Origin: Dendrophyllia cribrosa
Lineage: Eukaryota; Cnidaria; Anthozoa; Scleractinia; Dendrophylliidae
Assembly (NCBI GenBank): GCA_024195265.1
Contig: JAJLRJ010000009.1
Coordinates: 7,696,791 to 7,760,790, forward strand
Direction: 5' to 3'
Length of the DNA: 64,000 bases
Both the position numbers and the translations under genes were made by a program. The notes under the pieces are model-generated. The model saw only the letters and a program-made list of their open reading frames with translations, was not told the origin of the DNA and ran no database searches. Below, in pieces: positions 63,320-64,000 of the stretch; within the stretch, counting starts at the first letter, position 1; the number at the start of each line of letters is the position of its first letter.

Positions 63320-63414
63320 AGACACGTGACCAGCCTGAGCCAGGGTCTCTCTCTCTCTCGCTCCAGGGGGCGGGAAGAAGAGAGAACCCTGGGAACGAGG
63401 TTGGGACCCTACCC
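63320..63414 (+). repeat. CTCGTTCCCAGG repeat, copy 2
   Basis: The inverted partner of 62464-62557, 760 bp away. The pair could be two insertions of one family or the ends of one large element. It lies within about 150 bp upstream of the NUDCD3 start codon and so may form part of that promoter. Confidence 0.8.
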
Positions 63415-63558
63415 CGTACAGGCGCAAATTTCGAGGACGCGCACGCGAGCACACGCAGGCTTTAGGAGCCCGCGGTGACCAGAAAGCGCCGCACGAATAA
63501 TGCGCAAAACTGCTGCGCAGAACTTCAAAGACGGAAGACGGAAACGAAACTCGTGAAA
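63415..63558 (+). promoter_or_regulatory. CpG-richer 5' region of the NUDCD3-like gene
   Basis: Sequence such as GACGCGCACGCGAGCACACG and AGAAAGCGCCGCACGAATAA is clearly richer in CG dinucleotides than the rest of the window. No TATA box is obvious. This fits a promoter and 5' UTR; the transcription start is not fixed. Confidence 0.45.
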
Positions 63559-63741
63559 ATGGATACTGCAAAGTTCGATGATATATTAATGGGAATGCTG
63601 CAGCACTGCGAACAGGTAGAACCGTTCTTAGATGCCATGTTCAGTTTTTTAGCTCGTAGGACTGACTTCTTTCGGGTGATGCACTCTCGAGATGACAAGA
63701 TGGGATTCCTCCCAGACGTTGCGGAGAAGATTGTTTTGAAG
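63559..63741 (+). CDS. NUDCD3: NUDCD3-like protein, first coding exon
   Basis: 61 codons from ATG to donor TTGAAG|GTAGGA, phase 0; the gene continues beyond the window. The sequence reads MDTAKFDDILMGMLQHCEQV, then FLDAMFSFLARRTDFFRVMH and KMGFLPDVAEKIVL. It matches the N-terminal NudC-family helical region typical of NUDCD3: ILQH, F-x-FL-x-R-TDFYR/FR, and MGFPPG/LPD-A. Known NUDCD3 is a cytosolic HSP90/HSP70-associated co-chaperone that stabilises dynein intermediate chain. The start is the first Met and fits the family's length to this motif. Confidence 0.85.
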
Positions 63742-63763
63742 GTAGGATCAGGCTATATAAACT

Positions 63764-63883
63764 GTAGAATACCCGGGCACTTATTTGCATCTCGTTGAAT
63801 AAGAATGGATCCTTTTGTTTTCATAATTATGCTTCGTTCTATAAAACGTTTAGGGATATGTAAATAAGTGGCCGGGTATTCTA
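63764..63883. mobile_element. MITE 22 bp into NUDCD3 intron 1
   Basis: TAGAATACCCGGGCACTTAT at the left is inverted at the right (ATAAGTGGCCGGGTATTCTA). 120 bp, non-coding. Confidence 0.8.
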
Positions 63884-63911
63884 AAATAGCTCCGAAAATC
63901 ATAATAAGCTT

Positions 63912-64000
63912 ATGTGATCATCAAGTCTGAATTCTCACATTTAATATAGAAACTAAGAATTCTGCAGTTTAGCCATGTGATTATCAAGTCTAAATTCTCA
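63912..64000 (+). repeat. Direct repeat with 63-bp spacing, cut by the window end
   Basis: ATGTGAT(C/T)ATCAAGTCT(G/A)AA followed by TTCTCA occurs at 63912 and again at 63975. It may be the start of a longer tandem array beyond the window. Confidence 0.6.

Overview
The window looks like nuclear DNA from an anthozoan cnidarian, most likely a stony coral. It is A+T-rich and intron-dense, with GT/AG splice sites throughout. It carries animal-type genes (discoidin-domain membrane protein, CRIP-type LIM proteins, NUDCD3-like protein) and is packed with short inverted-repeat elements (MITEs), a Penelope-like retroelement, a tRNA-derived SINE and LINE debris. The organism assignment is inference from gene and repeat style; nothing in the window names the species.

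Region 1 (1-10.4 kb): no exon could be supported. It holds palindromic MITEs, a 983-bp terminal-inverted-repeat element with a clean 9-bp target-site duplication, and short dispersed duplications. It may be intergenic or the first intron of the next gene.

Region 2 (10.5-39.7 kb, + strand): the core of the window is one large gene with eleven consecutive F5/8 type C (discoidin) domains. Each domain is split over two exons, usually 326 nt and 139 nt. The intron inside a domain is phase 0 and the introns between domains are phase 1, so every exon pair is a frame-neutral cassette. The array is followed by a Ser/Thr/Lys-rich linker exon, a transmembrane exon, two 48-nt cytoplasmic exons and a short last exon ending at 39482, with AATAAA signals at 39656-39669. 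The product would be a type I membrane protein with a long adhesive or lectin-like ectodomain and a tail of about 45 residues. The signal-peptide exon was not found. Oddities are an in-frame TAG replacing a conserved Trp codon in domain 3, a triplicated splice acceptor before domain 1, a relic second-half exon after domain 6, and a close relationship among domains 1, 4 and 7. A decayed Penelope-like element (RT plus GIY-YIG) sits in a tail intron.

Region 3 (39.7-46 kb): no supported gene; MITEs, homopolymer C tracts and dispersed repeats.

Region 4 (46-58.6 kb): three small genes of the CRIP (cysteine-rich intestinal protein) LIM family, one on + and two on -. All share one intron position (phase 1, just before the Gly of the conserved GE/GQ-x-Y-C motif), which marks a local duplication cluster. 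The middle copy has an altered zinc-ligand spacing and lacks a visible start exon.

Region 5 (58.6-64 kb): repeats, a LINE C-terminal fragment on -, then at 63559 the first coding exon of a NUDCD3-like (NudC family, dynein/HSP90 co-chaperone) gene on + that runs off the window.
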